Of a stretch of DNA of 64,000 nucleotides, positions 56,722-64,000 are shown in pieces; position 1 is the stretch's first letter; every line of letters starts with the position of its first letter. The notes under the pieces are model-generated. The model made no database searches. It saw nothing but the letters and a program-made list of their open reading frames with translations, and was not told where the DNA came from. The translations under genes and the position numbers were made by a program. Source of the DNA: Vibrio mimicus (GTDB lineage Bacteria; Pseudomonadota; Gammaproteobacteria; Enterobacterales; Vibrionaceae); contig NZ_CP077426.1 of NCBI RefSeq assembly GCF_019048845.1, positions 2,341,501-2,405,500 on the forward strand. Reading direction: 5' to 3'.

Positions 56722-57366
56722 ATGGATCTTAAATCATTACTCAACCAAGCACTGAGCTCAGACCTTGTCAAAAAAGGCAGCGAGCAGTTGAAAACCTTAA
56801 GCCAAGATAAAAGCCAACTCGGTACTTTGGGAGCGGGAGCCTTGGGTGGCGGTCTGCTTGGTATGTTGCTTGGCTCTAAAAAAAGCAAAAAATGGGGCAA
56901 AAACGCTTTAAAAGTTGGTGGAGCAGCGGCGCTCGGTGCGCTCGCCTATAAGGTCTACAACGATTGGAATGCCAATCAAAAAGGTAATACAGCACCAACC
57001 CCTTTTGATGAAAGCAATCCTCGCCATGAGTTGATCATTTTAAAAGCCATGATTGCCGCCGCAAAAGCGGATGGGCATGTCGATGATCAGGAGATGGCGC
57101 GTATCCAACAAGCGATTGAAGAATTGGGCGCAGATAACCAAGTACAACAATTGGTTGAACAAGAACTGCGCAAGCCATTGGATCCTGCTGAAATCGCTCG
57201 GTTTGCGCAAAACCCAGCTCAAGCCTCTGAACTGTATCTGGCTTCATTGCTGATCGCCGATGAACAGAACTTTATGGAAAAAGCTTATCTCAATGAACTT
57301 GCTAAACAACTAGGCTTGGATGATCAATTGGTCGCACAGCTGAATTTACAAGTCACTGGTCAGTAA
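56722..57366 (+). CDS. DUF533 (YebE-like) protein with TerB-like domain
   Basis: 214 residues. A Gly/Ala-rich hydrophobic stretch (LGTLGAGALGGGLLGMLLGS and VGGAAALGALAYKVYNDW, about 33-82) could insert in a membrane. A C-terminal TerB/DjlA-N-like acidic helical domain follows (ELIILKAMIAAAKADGHVDDQEMARI, about 103-128). E. coli YebE, in the same family, is envelope-stress responsive. The role is unknown. Confidence 0.88.
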   Translation: MDLKSLLNQALSSDLVKKGSEQLKTLSQDKSQLGTLGAGALGGGLLGMLLGSKKSKKWGKNALKVGGAAALGALAYKVYNDWNANQKGNTAPTPFDESNPRHELIILKAMIAAAKADGHVDDQEMARIQQAIEELGADNQVQQLVEQELRKPLDPAEIARFAQNPAQASELYLASLLIADEQNFMEKAYLNELAKQLGLDDQLVAQLNLQVTGQ

Positions 57367-57468
57367 TTGGCCAGTCATACAGGTTCCTTGCGCCAACGCA
57401 AGCCGCAGGTTTGGTATTTCTCTGCTCTCACGGTATATTGAGAGCAGTTATCATTTGAGGACACCCTG

Positions 57469-57672
57469 ATGAAAGTTTATGACTGTTGCGAACTGGTACG
57501 CGAGCTTTACGCGCAAATTGGTAGTGGTGATCAAGGCTATATTCCGCAAGCGATCGGCTGCGCTGTACGTGCATTAAACGAGCTTGCGGCCGATACCACC
57601 CTACCACTGGAGGCACGAGAAAAAGCGGCGTTTGCGGCGGCAAATTTGCTGATTTCGGATTTTGAGGATTAA
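57469..57672 (+). CDS. yaeP: YaeP family protein (UPF0253)
   Basis: 67 residues, [20 protein letters not shown] at the start, with the conserved AVRALNELA and [10 protein letters not shown] stretches. It is a short conserved gammaproteobacterial protein of unknown role, six bases ahead of the DUF4250 gene. Confidence 0.92.
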   Translation: MKVYDCCELVRELYAQIGSGDQGYIPQAIGCAVRALNELAADTTLPLEAREKAAFAAANLLISDFED

Positions 57673-57677
57673 TCACC

Positions 57678-57869
57678 ATGAATCTCGCGAATTTTGCCAC
57701 TATGGATCCGATCATGCTGATGAGCATCATTAACATGAAATTGCGTGACGACTTTGGTGGTGATCTGGATAAACTGGTCAACGATTTCGATATTGATCGC
57801 AGCGCGTTAGAAGCCAAGTTAGCGAGCGCTGGTTTTGAGTTTTTACCGCAAGTCGGCCAATTCCGCTAA
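57678..57869 (+). CDS. DUF4250 small protein
   Basis: 63 residues. NFATMDPIMLMSIINMKLRDDF is the hallmark of DUF4250. It is probably a small helical cytoplasmic protein, coupled to yaeP. Function unknown. Confidence 0.9.
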   Translation: MNLANFATMDPIMLMSIINMKLRDDFGGDLDKLVNDFDIDRSALEAKLASAGFEFLPQVGQFR

Positions 57870-57919
57870 GCCAACGGTTATCGCAAAGCGCCCTTTATCA
57901 AATCAGTGCTGAAAAAACG

Positions 57920-57953
57920 AAAAAAGCGCCGAGATTTCTCTCAGCGCTTTTTG
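57920..57953. terminator. bidirectional terminator between the DUF4250 gene and purL
   Basis: AAAAAGCGC-GAGA stem with CTC-GCGCTTTTT around a short loop. It serves convergent genes. Confidence 0.88.
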
Positions 57954-57973
57954 TTTGTCCTTAAGGTACCGAC

Positions 57974-60900
57974 TTAACCAAGGTATTTGCGGGCATTCTG
58001 GAACATACGCATCCAAGCACCGTTTTCGCCCCAGTTATCTGGGTGCCACGAGTTGGCTACGGTACGGAACACACGCTCAGGGTGCGGCATCATAATCGTC
58101 ACACGGCCATCTTGGGTGGTTAAACCAGTAATCGCATTCGGTGAACCGTTCGGGTTGCTTGGGTAAGCTTGCGTTGGCTGACCAAAGTTATCCACGAAAC
58201 GAATCGCTATGGTGCCAGATTGCTCAATTGCCGCCAGATGCTGTGCATCACGCACTTCGACACGACCTTCACCATGAGAAACCGCAATCGGCATTCTTGA
58301 GCCCGCCATCTCGCTAAAGAACAGCGATGGCGATTTTTGCACTTCGACTAAGCTAAAGCGCGCTTCAAAACGATCCGACTCGTTACGCACAAAACGTGGC
58401 CACAGCTCTGCACCTGGGATCAAATCACGCAGGTTAGACAGCATTTGACAGCCGTTACACACCCCAAGTGACAAAGTATCTTTACGTTGGAAGAACTGCT
58501 CAAACTGCTCACGCGCTTGGGCGTTAAACAGGATCGATTTCGCCCAACCTTCACCCGCACCCAGTACGTCACCGTAAGAGAAGCCACCACAAGCCACCAG
58601 ACCTTGGTAAGCATCGAGCACAGTTTGTCCGGTCAGAATATCACTCATATGAACATCGACCGCATCAAAGCCAGCACGATCAAAAGCCGCTGCCATCTCA
58701 ACGTGTGAGTTGACGCCTTGCTCACGCAGAATCGCCATTTTCGGACGCACACCTTTGGCGATGTACGGCGCAGCAACGTCGGCTTGCACATCGTAAGTTA
58801 ACTTCGCATTCAAGCCTGGGTCACGGTTATCTTGTTTGGCCGCAAACTCTTGATCGGCACACGCCGAGTTATCACGCAGCGCTTGCATCTTATGGGTCAT
58901 TTCCGCCCAGATGGTGCGAAGCTCAGTACGAGAGCGCTCAATCAAGACTTCCTCACCACAAGTGATCAGCAGACGATCGGATGCTTCTACTTCACCAATC
59001 ACGTGAGCACACGCTTCTAAACCATGGGCGGCAAGTGTTGCCAGAACAGCATTCAGCTCATCATTTTTCACTTGAACCACGGCGCCAAGCTCTTCATTGA
59101 ACAGTGCCGCCAGTGCATCATCACCCAAGGTTTCAATATTGGCTTTAATACCACAGTGACCCGCGAAAGCCATTTCTGCCAACGTCACCAATAAACCGCC
59201 GTCACCTTTGTCGTGGTAAGCCACCAGCTTGTCGTTACGCACCAGCGTTTGTACTGCATCAAAAAAGCCTTTGAGCTGCGCCGCGTTATCCACATCAGCC
59301 GGCTTATCACCCAACTGTTTGTACACTTGCGCCAATGCGGTTGCGCCAAGACGATTTTGACCATTGCCCAAATCAATCAAGACTAAGCTGCTATCACCAA
59401 GATCAGTGCGAAGTTGTGGGGTCACAGTCTTGCGAATGTCTTCCACTCGTGCGAAAGCGGTGATGATGAGTGACAGCGGCGAAGTCACTTCTTTCTGCTC
59501 GCCATTTTCCTGCCACTTGGTTTTCATCGACATCGAGTCTTTACCGACTGGGATAGTGATACCCAGTGCTGGACAAAGCTCTTCACCGACCGCTTTCACT
59601 GCTTCATACAGACCGGCATCTTCACCCGGATGGCCCGCTGGAGACATCCAGTTCGCCGAAAGTTTGATGCGTTTCAGCTCGCCAATATCGGTTGCGGCTA
59701 TGTTGGTAATAGCTTCACCGACCGCTAAACGTGCAGAGGCACCGAAATCCAGCAGCGCAACTGGGGTACGCTCCCCCATCGACATGGCTTCGCCATAGTA
59801 AGAATCGAAACTCGCGGCCGTGACCGCGCAGTTTGCGACGGGAACTTGCCATGGACCGACCATTTGATCCCGCGCGACTAAGCCAGTCACTGAGCGGTCA
59901 CCGATGGTGATCAGGAACGTTTTTTCTGCTACTGCCGGTAAACGCAGTACGCGATCCACCGCTTCGTTTAGCTCAATACCAGAACGCTCTAAGGCTGGGC
60001 TAGCCACTTTCAGCGTGTTCGCATCACGATGCATCTTAGGCGGCTTGCCAAGCAGAATATCCATTGGCATATCGATTGGCGTGTTAGCAAAGTGGCTGTC
60101 TTCCAGCGTCAAATGGCGCTCTTCGGTCGCTTCACCCACTACGGCATAAGGTGCGCGTTCGCGCTGGCAAATCGCATCAAACAGCGGCATATCTTCCGCA
60201 GCAACCGCCAGCACATAACGCTCTTGTGATTCATTACACCAGATTTCCAATGGGCTCATGCCCGGCTCATCATTCGGCACGTTGCGCAACTGGAATTTAC
60301 CACCGCGATCGCCGTCATTCACCAGCTCAGGCAGAGCGTTAGAGATACCACCCGCGCCCACATCGTGGATAAAGGCGATCGGGTTTTTGTCACCGAGCTG
60401 CCAACAACGGTCAATCACTTCCTGACAGCGGCGCTCCATCTCTGGGTTTTCACGCTGCACGGAAGCAAAATCCAGATCTTCAGCGGATTGACCAGATGCC
60501 ATAGAAGAGGCAGCGCCGCCCCCCAGACCGATGTTCATCGCAGGGCCACCGAGCACAATCAGTTTTGCCCCAACCGGGATCTCTTTCTTCTGAATATGCT
60601 CGGCGCGGATATTACCCAGACCGCCTGCGATCATGATTGGTTTGTGGTAGCCACGTACCTCTTCACCCGCATGTGAAGTCACTTTTTCTTCATAAGTGCG
60701 GAAATAACCCAGCAGGTTCGGACGACCAAATTCGTTGTTGAACGCCGCACCGCCCAATGGGCCTTCCAACATGATATCCAGCGCATTGACGATGCGGCTT
60801 GGCTTACCAAAATTACTTTCCCATGGCTGTTCAAAGCCAGGAATACGTAAGTTCGAGGTGGTAAAACCGACCAAGCCCGCTTTGGGCTTACCGCCAATAC

Positions 60901-61867
60901 CGGTTGCACCTTCATCACGGATTTCACCGCCTGAACCTGTCGACGCACCCGGCCAAGGCGAAATCGCCGTTGGGTGGTTGTGCGTTTCCACTTTCATCAG
61001 AATGTGGACATCTTCATGGTGATAGGTGTACTGACGGCTATCAGGATCAGGGAAGAAACGGCCAACGGTCGAGCCCGTCATTACTGCGGCATTATCTTTG
61101 TAAGCCGAAAGCACGTAATCCGGCGTCTGTTCAAAGGTGTTTTTGATCATTTTGAACAGCGATTTATCTTGTTTAACCCCATCAATCGTCCAATCTGCAT
61201 TGAAGATCTTGTGACGGCAGTGCTCTGAGTTCGCCTGTGCAAACATCATCAGTTCAATATCGTTAGGATTACGACCCAGTTTGGTGAAGCTCTCAACCAG
61301 ATAGTCAATTTCATCTTCTGCCAGTGCCAGACCAAGGGAAACGTTTGCCTCTTCAAGCGCACGACGACCGCCAGCCAACACATCAACCTGACTCATCGGT
61401 GCAGGTTCTGCCACGCTAAACAGTCGCTGCGCGTCAGTCAGTTCCGCAAACACCACTTCCATCATGCGATCGTGTAGCAAGGCTTTTAGAGTGACAACTT
61501 GAGCTTCGGTAAGTGGGGTTTCTGTCTCAACATAATAAGCCGTACCACGCTCTAAGCGCTTGATACTGCGCAGACCACAGTTGTGCGCAATATCCGTTGC
61601 TTTCGAAGACCAAGGTGAGATGGTTCCTGGGCGCGGCGTCACCAATAACAGTAAACCTTGCGGTTCATGTTCTTGGATCGTTGGACCGTAAGTGAGCAGT
61701 TTTTCGAGCTTTTCCAACTCTTGCGGATTGAGCTCCGCCTTGAGATCGGCAAAGTGCATAAACTCGGCGTAAATACCGGTTACAGGCAGTTGCAATTCAC
61801 GACACGCGGTCAGGAGCTTGTTAACACGAAACTCTGAAAGAGCTGGGGAGCCACGCAAAATTCTCAT
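57974..61867 (-). CDS. purL: PurL, phosphoribosylformylglycinamidine synthase (large type)
   Basis: 1297 residues: N-terminal PurS-like domain, linker, two AIRS-like ATPase halves and a C-terminal class I glutamine amidotransferase (about 1040-1297). The nucleophile cysteine lies in [10 protein letters not shown]. The substrate site has [27 protein letters not shown] split near 296-322. It converts FGAR to FGAM in the fourth step of purine synthesis. It is monocistronic, with a PurR box upstream. Confidence 0.97.
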   Translation of the reverse strand: MRILRGSPALSEFRVNKLLTACRELQLPVTGIYAEFMHFADLKAELNPQELEKLEKLLTYGPTIQEHEPQGLLLLVTPRPGTISPWSSKATDIAHNCGLRSIKRLERGTAYYVETETPLTEAQVVTLKALLHDRMMEVVFAELTDAQRLFSVAEPAPMSQVDVLAGGRRALEEANVSLGLALAEDEIDYLVESFTKLGRNPNDIELMMFAQANSEHCRHKIFNADWTIDGVKQDKSLFKMIKNTFEQTPDYVLSAYKDNAAVMTGSTVGRFFPDPDSRQYTYHHEDVHILMKVETHNHPTAISPWPGASTGSGGEIRDEGATGIGGKPKAGLVGFTTSNLRIPGFEQPWESNFGKPSRIVNALDIMLEGPLGGAAFNNEFGRPNLLGYFRTYEEKVTSHAGEEVRGYHKPIMIAGGLGNIRAEHIQKKEIPVGAKLIVLGGPAMNIGLGGGAASSMASGQSAEDLDFASVQRENPEMERRCQEVIDRCWQLGDKNPIAFIHDVGAGGISNALPELVNDGDRGGKFQLRNVPNDEPGMSPLEIWCNESQERYVLAVAAEDMPLFDAICQRERAPYAVVGEATEERHLTLEDSHFANTPIDMPMDILLGKPPKMHRDANTLKVASPALERSGIELNEAVDRVLRLPAVAEKTFLITIGDRSVTGLVARDQMVGPWQVPVANCAVTAASFDSYYGEAMSMGERTPVALLDFGASARLAVGEAITNIAATDIGELKRIKLSANWMSPAGHPGEDAGLYEAVKAVGEELCPALGITIPVGKDSMSMKTKWQENGEQKEVTSPLSLIITAFARVEDIRKTVTPQLRTDLGDSSLVLIDLGNGQNRLGATALAQVYKQLGDKPADVDNAAQLKGFFDAVQTLVRNDKLVAYHDKGDGGLLVTLAEMAFAGHCGIKANIETLGDDALAALFNEELGAVVQVKNDELNAVLATLAAHGLEACAHVIGEVEASDRLLITCGEEVLIERSRTELRTIWAEMTHKMQALRDNSACADQEFAAKQDNRDPGLNAKLTYDVQADVAAPYIAKGVRPKMAILREQGVNSHVEMAAAFDRAGFDAVDVHMSDILTGQTVLDAYQGLVACGGFSYGDVLGAGEGWAKSILFNAQAREQFEQFFQRKDTLSLGVCNGCQMLSNLRDLIPGAELWPRFVRNESDRFEARFSLVEVQKSPSLFFSEMAGSRMPIAVSHGEGRVEVRDAQHLAAIEQSGTIAIRFVDNFGQPTQAYPSNPNGSPNAITGLTTQDGRVTIMMPHPERVFRTVANSWHPDNWGENGAWMRMFQNARKYLG

Positions 61868-61986
61868 GTGCTTAGGTCTCTATGTCCAATTGATTGAGGT
61901 GTAATTGGCATAAACTCTTTGAAATACAGCACATTAAACTCTATTTGTTGAATGTATGCCGATTTCACCTCTACTAATGGCTGCGC

Positions 61987-62015
61987 ATTATAGAGGAATT
62001 CTTTTTGTGACGTAA
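61987..62015 (-). promoter_or_regulatory. predicted purL promoter
   Basis: On the minus strand, a perfect TATAAT (61987-61992) lies 17 bases after TTACGT (62010-62015). The start is expected near 61980, giving a leader of about 110 nt. Confidence 0.65.
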
Positions 62016-62021
62016 CACCAA

Positions 62022-62037
62022 AAGCAACCGTTTGCGT
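62022..62037. promoter_or_regulatory. PurR box upstream of purL
   Basis: AAGCAACCGTTTGCGT matches the ACGCAAACGTTTGCGT operator at 14 of 16 positions, immediately upstream of the predicted -35 element. PurR with hypoxanthine or guanine should repress purL. Confidence 0.75.
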
Positions 62038-62176
62038 CATTTTTTTCGTTAATTTTGAGTTACGACCCATTTGCACAAATCTTCGAGCAAAATGACAGCT
62101 TACTCAGTGAGGACTTTGCCAAAACCATCGCCTTTGATATAAAGGCATCTGTCTTGATGAGAGAAAACCCAAATTG

Positions 62177-63754
62177 ATGACTCCTTTTACCTATAAACTC
62201 CCTGTTCGCATACTCTGGCTAGGCCTGTTGAGCCTGCTCTTAGTCGGTTGCCAAATCGATTCCGAGCCGAAAAGCGAGCTAGAAAAAATTCGTGAGCGTG
62301 GGGTTTTACGTGTGGGCACTCTCAATAATCCCCTCTCCTATTACATCGGTCCTGATGGCCCAACGGGATTAGATTACGAGTTAGCCCGAGAATTTGCCAA
62401 AGAGCTTGGCGTAAAATTGGAAATGAAGCCCGCGTATCGCCTCTCTAGCTTGTTTCCCGCTCTCAAAAATGGCGAAGTGGATATCATTGCCGCTGGCTTA
62501 AGCCAATCCGAAGAGCGACTCAAAGATTTCCGTGCGGGTCCGGCTTATTATTACGTGTCACAACAGGTGGTCTATAAGAAAGGCGATTGGCGGCCACGCA
62601 ATTTCAAACAGTTGGTTGAAAAACAGCAAGAACTCTTAAAGGGCAATCCAGATTTAGCCTTTTTCAGTGTGGTGGATGATTCCCATTTTGAACACACACT
62701 GCAAGCGAAGCAGCAAAGACACCCTGATTTTCAGTTTCATGTCGATAACAATTCGGATGTAAATGAACTGCTGAAAAAAGTCTCACAAGGCGAGCTGATG
62801 TTTACTATGGCGGATTCGGTCGAAGTGTCGCTTTCTCAACGCATCTATCCTGAGCTGGCAGCGGCATTTGAATTAACCGAAGATCAGCCGATCTCATGGT
62901 TTATTCGCCGTTCCGACGATGAAAGCCTCTATGCTTTAATGATTGAGTTTTTTGGCAATCTTAAGCAGTCCGGTTACCTCACGTCTTTGGAAGAAAAATA
63001 TATCGGCCATATAGGTACTTTCGATTATGTGGATACACGTGCGTTTATTCGTGCGTTAGATACTCGATTGCCTAAATGGACACCGATGTTTCAAAAGTAT
63101 TCAGCCGAATTTGATTGGCGTTTAGTGGCTGCCTTGGCTTATCAAGAATCTCACTGGAATCCATATGCCAAATCCCCTACTGGTGTTCGAGGCTTAATGA
63201 TGTTAACCCTGCCAACAGCGCGTAGTGTGGGGGTTAGCGATCGTCTCGACCCTGATCAATCGATTCGAGGTGGTGTGGAATATCTTCGCCGTATGATGGA
63301 GCGAGTACCCGACTCGATCTCCGATCATGAGAAAATTTGGTTTGCGCTCGCCTCTTACAACATTGGTTATGGGCATATGATGGATGCACGCCGCTTAACC
63401 AAAAATCAAGGCGCAGACCCTGACTCATGGGCCGATGTAAAAGATCGCTTACCTCAGTTACAACAGAAAAAGTACTTTACCCAGACTCGTTATGGTTACG
63501 CGCGTGGCGATGAAGCGCGTAATTATGTGGAAAACATCCGCCGTTACTACCAAAGCATCATTGGTCACCTTGAACAACGCCAATTGACTGGCGGTGATGA
63601 GAATATTGAAGATCTCGCAGTGATCGCCCTTGATGAAGCAAGCCTGAATGACAGCAGCTCAGAGATCAATGATGAAGACGCGGTAAAAATGGAGTCTGAG
63701 TCTCTCGAAGGTATCGAATCCGGCGCAGCAGCATCCGATGAGAATATAAAATAG
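62177..63754 (+). CDS. mltF: MltF, membrane-bound lytic murein transglycosylase F
   Basis: 525 residues from the ATG at 62177. The lipobox is LLLVGC (Cys about 25). A periplasmic-binding-protein-like domain (SBP_bac_3, about 40-270) is followed by an SLT catalytic domain, with the catalytic glutamate in AYQESHWNPYAKSPTGVRGL. The C-terminal tail is acidic. It cleaves peptidoglycan to 1,6-anhydromuropeptides. Divergent arrangement with purL is conserved in gammaproteobacteria. Confidence 0.95.
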   Translation: MTPFTYKLPVRILWLGLLSLLLVGCQIDSEPKSELEKIRERGVLRVGTLNNPLSYYIGPDGPTGLDYELAREFAKELGVKLEMKPAYRLSSLFPALKNGEVDIIAAGLSQSEERLKDFRAGPAYYYVSQQVVYKKGDWRPRNFKQLVEKQQELLKGNPDLAFFSVVDDSHFEHTLQAKQQRHPDFQFHVDNNSDVNELLKKVSQGELMFTMADSVEVSLSQRIYPELAAAFELTEDQPISWFIRRSDDESLYALMIEFFGNLKQSGYLTSLEEKYIGHIGTFDYVDTRAFIRALDTRLPKWTPMFQKYSAEFDWRLVAALAYQESHWNPYAKSPTGVRGLMMLTLPTARSVGVSDRLDPDQSIRGGVEYLRRMMERVPDSISDHEKIWFALASYNIGYGHMMDARRLTKNQGADPDSWADVKDRLPQLQQKKYFTQTRYGYARGDEARNYVENIRRYYQSIIGHLEQRQLTGGDENIEDLAVIALDEASLNDSSSEINDEDAVKMESESLEGIESGAAASDENIK

Positions 63755-63929
63755 CCACTTGATTTTTGAGCTGAAAACACGTAAACCAATGTGTGAATTA
63801 CATCGCTTTCCTGTCGTCAAAAACAGGTAACATTCAAACGCAATAATTAAGCGATAAATTCAGCAAGACCCAAGAACTTGAAACAGCAGTTCAACTGTTG
63901 TGCCGAGATCACAGAAGGTCAATATTAGG

Positions 63930-63956
63930 CCCCCTGCTCTAGCTCGCAGGGGTTTT
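63930..63956 (+). terminator. terminator-like hairpin between mltF and the next gene
   Basis: CCCCTGC (63931-63937) pairs with GCAGGGG (63946-63952) and is followed by TTTTA. It could end mltF, or a short leader transcript of the next gene. Confidence 0.6.
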
Positions 63957-63984
63957 ATGTCAGTCAGTAGTAGGAGGGTGTTTT

Positions 63985-64000
63985 ATGTTGAGACGTAAAC
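63985..64000 (+). CDS. start of an unidentified gene (partial)
   Basis: An ATG at 63985 begins MLRRK, with a perfect AGGAGG ribosome site at 63972-63977. Only 16 bases are visible, so no identification is possible. Confidence 0.5.

Noticed and set aside
59364..59798. 144-residue frame antisense to purL
   Set aside because: It is a shadow of purL, Ser/Pro-rich as expected for the complement of this gene.

Overview
The window reads as a chromosome-1 segment of Vibrio cholerae or a very close relative (V. mimicus or V. metoecus type). The evidence is a complete vps-I (Vibrio polysaccharide) cluster in its known gene order, sodium-driven polar-flagellar stator genes pomAB, and vibrio-type versions of many housekeeping genes. 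Base composition and gene density look uniform. I see no transposase, integrase, phage gene, CRISPR array or rRNA.

Layout. 1-12171 (minus): vpsK (partial), J, I, H, G, F, E, D, C, B, A, then the separately transcribed phosphatase gene vpsU. These make the biofilm matrix polysaccharide. The products are UDP-sugar enzymes (A, B), glycosyltransferases (D, I, K), acetyltransferases (C, G), a flippase (E), a polymerase-like membrane protein (F), an adenylate-forming enzyme (H) and a barrel protein (J). 12508-16676 (minus): an RND efflux pair of VexJ/VexK type. 16962-17553 (plus): four near-identical tRNA-Tyr genes in a 169-bp repeat. 17613-21837 (minus): an RstAB-like two-component system followed by a DUF2860 outer-membrane barrel and a PKD-type lipoprotein, apparently one transcription unit. 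21933-26362 (minus): trehalose uptake and hydrolysis (treC, treB, treR) with two palindromic operators. 26427-29748: gmhB, then the MetJ-regulated metNIQ methionine importer.

29887-39934: a DUF2310-syd pair, queF, a TPR protein ending in a decayed GGDEF domain followed by a second GGDEF protein, ppnN, xni, ygdD and gcvA. gcvA is divergent from the small RNA gene gcvB (40025-40230). 40334-50163: thiI, pomBA, the isoprenoid operon xseB-ispA-dxs, truC-yqcC, DUF3549-DUF3301 and a GNAT acetyltransferase. 50400-50703 (minus): a CsrB-family sponge RNA with about 17 AGGA motifs. It has a textbook VarA/GacA upstream box about 165 bp before its inferred start. 50947-57869: a small coiled-coil protein with a DUF188 protein, an AbgT transporter, zinc-saving ribosomal proteins rpmE2-rpmJ2 under a Zur box, trmO, proS and small conserved proteins. 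57974-61867: purL with a PurR box. 62177-63754: mltF, then the first bases of an unidentified gene.

Several parts bear on one physiology. The vps cluster makes biofilm matrix, VpsU acts on the tyrosine-phosphorylation arm of its assembly, the two GGDEF-type proteins belong to c-di-GMP biology, CsrB-type RNA links VarSA to CsrA, and PomAB drives motility. The observations I would check first are the two-component/DUF2860/lipoprotein module, the decayed-GGDEF pair, the CsrB-type RNA with its shared VarA box, and the possible roles of VpsJ and VpsH in making the glycyl-gulosaminuronate of VPS.
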